NCBI RefSeq assembly: GCF_016086655.4
Contig: NC_052144.2
Span: forward strand, 30,845,896 to 30,909,895
From: Lepeophtheirus salmonis
Lineage: Eukaryota; Arthropoda; Copepoda; Siphonostomatoida; Caligidae
Direction of reading: 5' to 3'
Length of the DNA: 64,000 nucleotides
Shown here: in pieces, positions 58,717 to 64,000 of the stretch
How the letters are laid out: every line of letters begins with the position of its first letter
How positions within the stretch are numbered: position 1 is the first letter of the stretch
Made by a program: the position numbers and the translations under genes
Notes under the pieces: model-generated
Told to the model about the DNA's origin: nothing
Databases searched by the model: none
What the model saw: only the letters and a program-made list of their open reading frames with translations

Positions 58717-60600
58717 TTATAAATATTTTTTCAATTTCCACACACGTACGTCAATTGTGAGAATTCACTATTAAATGTGAGTAATGGAGTTTTCATTTTC
58801 ATAAAGTATTTTTTAATTCAAGTTCTATAAAAATAGTAGTATGGGACTTATTTGTTTATTTTTAGGTAAAAATAATTCAAGAATATTTTTATATGTTTAC
58901 GTACAATATTATTCCCTATGTAAACTTAAATAATTTTAGTATATACACAGCTTGTATTGCTCCAAAATCAACGTATATATATGTGGGCACTTCAAATTGT
59001 ACCTTAAAAACAAATTTTAGGTTAAATTTAGCATAAGAGTTGTGTTGGTTTTCGGTCTGTAATCTCTTGACCAGTTTGAAACTATAATGATCTTTAGTGG
59101 ACGGAGCTAATTTTGTTATTTACAAAAACATGGCCTAGAATGGTTGCAAATAAAATTATGTCTCAATCGGTCCTTCCTAAAAAACTCTGTCTACGTTTTT
59201 TGATCGTAGTCTAGACTGAGATAATTACTCAAACCCGAACCAAAAGTATATCTGGGACGGGATCTAAATATCTTTTATATGTACATATAAATTTGTTCCT
59301 ACAATTATTTTTTTTTTTGATCCAAATGATTGGATCCCGAGTTACGGAGTCGTATATTTTTGGAGCAGTTTTAGGAAAAACTGTAGTACAAAAGGTCATA
59401 TATTCTAAACTAATAGTTTAATTTTAAGTATTTAAAACAATTGTTTTATTAAATTAGGCCTTTATTTATTTACAAATACACACAATCACAAAATATATAT
59501 ACAATAGTAAAATGAATAAAAGAAAATTTGTTTTTAGAATAACACATAAATAAACATTACAGTTTAAATCTAATTGAAAAAAAAAAGTTTTAATTCGAAC
59601 TTTTATATTGTATGAGAATGTCCCTTTATTATAATTTATGACACTAAATTTAACATAACTGATAAAATTTTACCTTTGTCTAATTAATTTCATTTTTTAG
59701 CTTTGAGTGTCGCCCAAAAAATATACGAATATGGAGAGAATACAACCATTTGTTTTTGAAGATATTTAATTCTATTAATTAAAACGTTGTGGGGTTTATA
59801 AAAACAGTTGTGTATTAATTATATAAATACATTTATTATATTATAATATAAAATGATCAATTTAAATTTTTTAGATAATTAACTCTATGTCATTTTCTAA
59901 TTCAAATCGTAACATCACTATTTTTTTAAGTTAAATTTCATCAGTTTATGAGTTATTTCAGTAAAAGCCTTCGGTCAATATGATGAGGAATGATCGATAT
60001 GCATATATAAGAAATTAAGAACTACAAAAATATTCTCAAAGCCAATTTTTTTTTTACAATTTAGATAATATTAAATAATTATTTCCAATTTGCTTCATTT
60101 ATTTAAATGAATGCATATTTAAAAGGCATGGTAACTACATCAACACAAATTTATTCATTCACATTTATGACTACAATATTTGTTGGGGAGTTGCATCAAC
60201 TCTATTTTTTCTCATAAATGTATCTTGATATAAAGAAAACAGCAAAAATTGAATAAAAACCAATAATGAAGTGAAATATAACATCAATATATTTGTTATT
60301 ATATCTACTTATTGATATTCTATAAAAATGAAAAATGAATCAACAGTTGAATTTTAATTCTGCCTTATGCATTACTTATACGTATCTACTACTTTATAGC
60401 ATTGAGACTCAGTCTGATATCGATTTTTTTCAGGTTATTTTCTCTTGACCTATTTCTGTCTAGATTGCTATGGTTTAATCGTTTTCAAATCGTTGATAGA
60501 TTTTCTCTCCCTCCCAGTTAAAGAAGTTCTATACATATAAATATTTTAATTTTAAACACTTTTGGTATAAAAAAGAAAGACAAAAAAGTCATGTTAGTCC
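58717..60600. other. Non-coding stretch
   Basis: No gene recognised. A weak inverted word pair TTGCTCCAAAA (58,957) / TTTTGGAGCA (59,357) may mark a small eroded element of ~410 bp. Confidence 0.35.
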
Positions 60601-60627
60601 GGCCATTTTGAAGAGTCTTTGGGAGGG

Positions 60628-60810
60628 GATCAGCTTAGCTGTCATGACTTGTCATTAAATTAGCTGGGGAAAGCTACGCGAGAAAATAAATAAATGCAAC
60701 AAGGCAATGCTTATTTAGATGTTGATCCTTGATTCTACTTTGTGTCTAACAAAGACTTACACTTATAACTCTCCAACAAATCCTATTTCTTTTGTTAACA
60801 CATGCACACA
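60628..60810 (+). repeat. Dispersed repeat family R, copy 3
   Basis: ATCAGCTTAGCTGTCATGAC, TTGTCATTAAATTAGCTG, GATTCTACTTTGTGTCTAAC and ACTTACACTTATAACTC in order, matching the copy at 23,431 in the same orientation. It lies immediately upstream of the mariner fragment. Confidence 0.75.
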
Positions 60811-60940
60811 TGGTTTTAATATAAATTTTGAAGTAAAAAATTTTGAGCGTTTTTTTGCCTAATGACAATAAAAATTAAGATAGTGAAAATTATTCAATTT
60901 AGATGGTTGTAAAGGGTGGTTTTTGGCTAATTTTCAGTTC

Positions 60941-61140
60941 TTAGGTAAGGAAATAAGTGCTCACGTGCCGGTCCAACTTGACAATTTCAATTATTTTATC
61001 GACATCTTCGACATCCATATTGCTAAAACAGAATCTTTGGAACCCCCGCTTTACTGTTGCATTCGATACTGTATTGGGTCCATAAACAGCACTTTTTTCC
61101 GACCTATTCCGCCTTTTCGCCTTGGTCGTAGTGATTCTGA
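60941..61140 (-). pseudogene. Mariner (SETMAR-type) N-terminal HTH fragment
   Basis: The minus-strand open frame contains AVYGPNTVSNATVKRGFQRF (~61,110-61,050), then MDVEDVDKIIEIVKLDRHVS (~61,017-60,958), the two helices of a mariner DNA-binding region. The linker usually seen between DVED and VDKI (a DEPRSGRP-type stretch) is missing, so a small in-frame deletion joined them. No catalytic part follows. The frame runs upstream into DNA that adjoins the Gypsy remnant, which suggests that this element inserted next to or into it. Confidence 0.7.
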
Positions 61141-61264
61141 AGAATGAATCAATTTTTTTATTTCCATTTCGGAACAGCGTTATGCCAACTGGCTTCACCA
61201 CACACAAAACTGGACTTTTTTTTTACAGATCCCACTGTTTCATAAGAGCTGATTTCACTGCTTG

Positions 61265-63060
61265 ATATTATATATCATCTTTGCAGCTATCAATTACATT
61301 TTTAATATTAAAACTCCTGATCGTGAAGCACTTAATGTACGAAACAGACATGACCTTGCATTCATCACTTTCAGGATTAAATATTGGAGAACTTGATAAG
61401 ACATCAGCCATTTGGGGCTTTTTTCCTGAGACCTATTCAATGTCAAAACAATATCCTGCCAGCTTCTGCTAAATACGTCAGATCCTTGAATTTTCTATTA
61501 AGTCTATATTATAGCCACGAAACATTCCTATGACAGTTTTATGGTCTGTAATTATTTTAAACTATTTTTAAACTCCATTGAATTTCTAATTCCAAATATC
61601 TCGTTTCAGCGTCGTTCAGAATTCGTGAGCCACACTAAATTGATATAGTGGATGCATCACTATGGATTTATAGAAGAGCAAAACCAATTCCCCGAGGAAG
61701 TGAAGTATCCGTCAGAAGTGTAATGGGAAGGTTTGGATCGAATTGAGCGAGAACAGAGCCTGTTGGATCGGTGAGAATCCGCTTTATGTTCGCAAATGCA
61801 TTTTCGTGTTCATGTAGCGACTGAAAATCAATATTTTTCTCTAGAAGGCCGCGAAGCGGTTGTGTAGCGTGTGCTAAATCTGGAAGGAATGTACCTAATT
61901 GATTAGCAAGGCCAAGAAATAATCTAAGATCAGTCAAATTACTTGGTGAAGTAAATTGGAAATGGCTGCAATTTTTTCTGTGTCCTATGATATTCCGTTG
62001 AATGAAACAAAAAATTCAACATACTTCACAGATTTACCTATTTGAACTTTTGGTTTTGATAGTATGATATTATTCTCCTTACATATCACAAGGAACAATT
62101 TGACTCTATTTATAAGTTCTTCAGAGTTGGAAGCAAATATGAGAATGTCATCGACGATTTTCTTTATTCAATTTAAACCTTCTAATGCTCTGTCGCCTCT
62201 CAAACAAAAATCATCTCCGCAAGCGTTCAGTCCCATTGGAACTCTACAATATCAAAAACATCCGAAGAGTGTGAGGAATGTGATGGATTACGATACTTTT
62301 CATGGAGTTCAACCTATCAATATCCCTTAGTGGCATCTAAAACAACAAAGTATTTGGATGTTGATTGAATAAAAGATGAGAGTTCTAGATGTGAAGGGAT
62401 GAATAGGCGTTTAACGAAATTGTTATGGTTGGTATAATCAACAACGACCCGTATGGATCAATATGGTCTGGAAATTACCATACGAGGATTAACCTAATCA
62501 GTTGGTAGGTCAATTGGCTCAGTTATGCCTGACAAACAAATGAGTTCGAGTTCTTTTTCAGATGCATCTTGGAACGCAATTGGAATGTTTCATGCTGTGG
62601 TAACGTGCATCAGGCGAATATTCACTTTGTCCTTCAAGTATATTACATACAAGGACCCTTCATTGTCTTAAGATGGACAAACAGAATCAAATTCACCAAT
62701 TATACTTTCTACTTCCCTGCCGTGAGTATTTTAGTGGAGTCTATTTCGATGTTATACTCCATTAACGAGTCGTGAAAAATAAAAGACTCATTGGCCCACG
62801 TATCAGGCAAAGCTTTCAATGTAAAAGGTTGACTTGACCTTGAATAAACTTCAGCCTCGAGATATGGAGTGACGTGTTCGATGGATACAGTTTTCACTCG
62901 GATTGTCGACGTTTTGATTGGCTTAGCCTTGTTCTGTACAGGAGATTTTGCATCATGTAAGCATATTTTCTCTAAATGACCCTTCTTTTTGCATTTCTTA
63001 TAATTCTAATTTTTGCAAGAGATTCAAAAGGTCGTTGTGATGTATTCGACTCTCCACATC
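61265..63060 (-). pseudogene. Ty3/Gypsy LTR retrotransposon remnant: zinc knuckle, protease, RT, RNase H
   Basis: Minus-strand order is as in Gypsy gag-pol. A CCHC knuckle end KKCKKKGHLEKICLHDAK (~62,985-62,940) is followed by a protease-like stretch with ALPDTWANESF (~62,815-62,780), where the catalytic D-T-G has become D-T-W. RT follows with SIRVVVDYTNHNNFVKRLFI (~62,470-62,410), FVVLDATKGY (~62,350, motif A) and IVDDILIFASNSEEL (~62,155-62,115, motif C). Next come LRLFLGLANQLGTFLPDLAH (~61,930), DFQSLHEHENAFANIKRIL (~61,835) and the RNase H start ITLLTDTSLPRGIGFALL (~61,720-61,670). Decayed RNase H/linker (KIITDHKTVIGMF, ~61,540; SGKKPQMADVLSSSPIF, ~61,420) extends to ~61,280. Many stops; integrase and LTRs are absent. 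The linker differs from that of the 25 kb copy, so they are different elements. Confidence 0.85.
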
Positions 63061-64000
63061 TAAATCATTTACGTTTAAGTTCTGGTAGATGATGATGTTT
63101 CTTGTTTCTGGTCTGATTTTGTTCTTGTCTTTGTCGATCTTTGTAAGTAAAAGAAAGAACTACAGCAACTGCTTGTTTTTCATTTTTTCCTCCATACATG
63201 AAGCCCAGGACACCCAGGCCATGACTATCTGGACTAACTTTTATGTTTTGACTCACTTTGACGGAGAACCTCTTCGTGTATAACCGTGATCAAGAATATT
63301 GAATAAATTTTTTATTTTTTTCTCCTAAAAGGATTATCTCTTTTTAAAAAAAGTGACTGATGAAATATATTTTGTGGCACGTATAGCACGCACTTTTTGG
63401 TTTTTATATATAAATAAGTTATAAGTTGTTGTTTTTTTTAAAGTTTTTTTCGTTAAAAAAAAGTATATCTTTTTTTTTTCAATATATACATAATATTATC
63501 CAATAAGCATAGTCCATTGCTGTGGAACAGCTAATTTTTATTATTTATGTTGCGGAACCGCCCGTGAAAATCAAAGGTATTACTATAAAACAAAATTATC
63601 GCTTTGTATGTTTATTTTATCCATAATTATATTATGTATACATATTACTCTTATTATAACAAGAAAAAGTACTTTTTCCATTTGACGTATATGTTTCTCG
63701 ATGAAAGATCAAGACAGAACTGTACATGTTTGCTGTAGTCTTCGTTGAACAAAAATAATTGATAAAGATGTTGATTAAAATCTATTCAAATGCACCTAAT
63801 GAAAGATGCTTTCCAAATTTGAATGCAATTCTACATATATGTATATATTTTAGATTGTAAATCTCTCTCATCAATATTACACGATAAATCCATTAAAACT
63901 GAATAAATCTTACATATCATGAATCAAATAATTCATTAACTGAATGGAACAGGGCGTGACTCAACAACTTAAAAAAAGATAAAAATTTCACAGAGAAATT
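63061..64000. other. Upstream flank of the Gypsy remnant
   Basis: The first ~200 bp may be the end of gag: a 63-codon minus frame (63,256-63,065) is basic with Q/R/N-rich RQRQEQNQTRNKKHHHLPEL, as seen before zinc knuckles. The remainder is A/T-rich with no gene or LTR recognised. Confidence 0.35.

Noticed and set aside
58957..59366. Possible small MITE with TTGCTCCAAAA / TTTTGGAGCA ends
   Set aside because: Only ~10 bp pair convincingly and no target duplication is visible, so it was not listed as an element.
1..64000. tRNA, rRNA, CRISPR, riboswitch or bacterial operon features
   Set aside because: No cloverleaf with A and B boxes, no rRNA-like conserved block, no spaced direct-repeat array and no ribosome-binding-site/operon layout was seen; the window is eukaryotic.

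Overview
The window looks like a piece of an A+T-rich invertebrate genome, most likely an arthropod and plausibly a caligid copepod such as a salmon louse. I infer this from the base composition, the absence of dense genes, and the abundance of mariner/maT-type transposase wrecks whose peptide blocks I associate with that group. No sequence here proves the species. No complete conserved host gene is visible. The window is an intergenic or intronic graveyard of transposable elements, mostly pseudogenised.

Layout. 0.2-1.7 kb: a P-element-like transposase remnant (minus). 2.2-4.2 kb: a LINE with reverse-transcriptase blocks and a C-terminal zinc-finger piece (plus). 4.6-6.1 kb: two mariner-group remnants on opposite strands. 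9.6-10.1 kb: a ~105 bp satellite-like tandem array with A/B alternation. 12.1-16.1 kb: a large palindromic arrangement, with inverted arms enclosing a decayed protein of an unnamed multi-copy family and a maT remnant in the right arm. 18.8-20.4 kb: two more maT remnants. 24.9-26.4 kb: Gypsy RNase H/integrase (minus). 27-27.8 and 34.3-35.0 kb: two copies of an element with an A/T-rich interior, organised as ~100 bp repeats in the first. 28.6 kb: a clean small MITE. 30.4-31.1 kb: the most complete maT transposase. 32.3 kb: a BED-finger hAT-type start. 36.8-37.4 kb: a mariner. 40-41.3 kb: a CR1/Jockey-type LINE. 42.4-43.9 kb: a 1.45 kb TIR element. 44.8-46.6 kb: a 1.78 kb element with ~200 bp terminal inverted repeats whose tips are built from GGAATGAA words. 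50-55 kb: two related maT derivatives and a THAP plus DDE (ISL2EU-like) element. 57.3-57.9 kb: another maT derivative. 60.9-63.1 kb: a Gypsy pol remnant next to a mariner fragment.

Possible host sequence is limited to small candidates: a 45-codon hydrophobic ORF at 51,155 with an optimal start context and TATAAATA upstream; an open stretch at 47,316-47,495 that behaves like a terminal exon; and two short ORFs at 17,246 and 18,308. None is proven.

Two themes recur. First, many mariner-group copies are internally deleted, keeping the N-terminal helix-turn-helix and the C-terminus and losing the middle of the catalytic domain. Second, several short arrays are made of imperfect 10-20 bp 'word' repeats (22.15, 29.05, 44.8/46.5 kb). 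One pair forms the ends of a complete element, so the others may be ends of related, undescribed elements.
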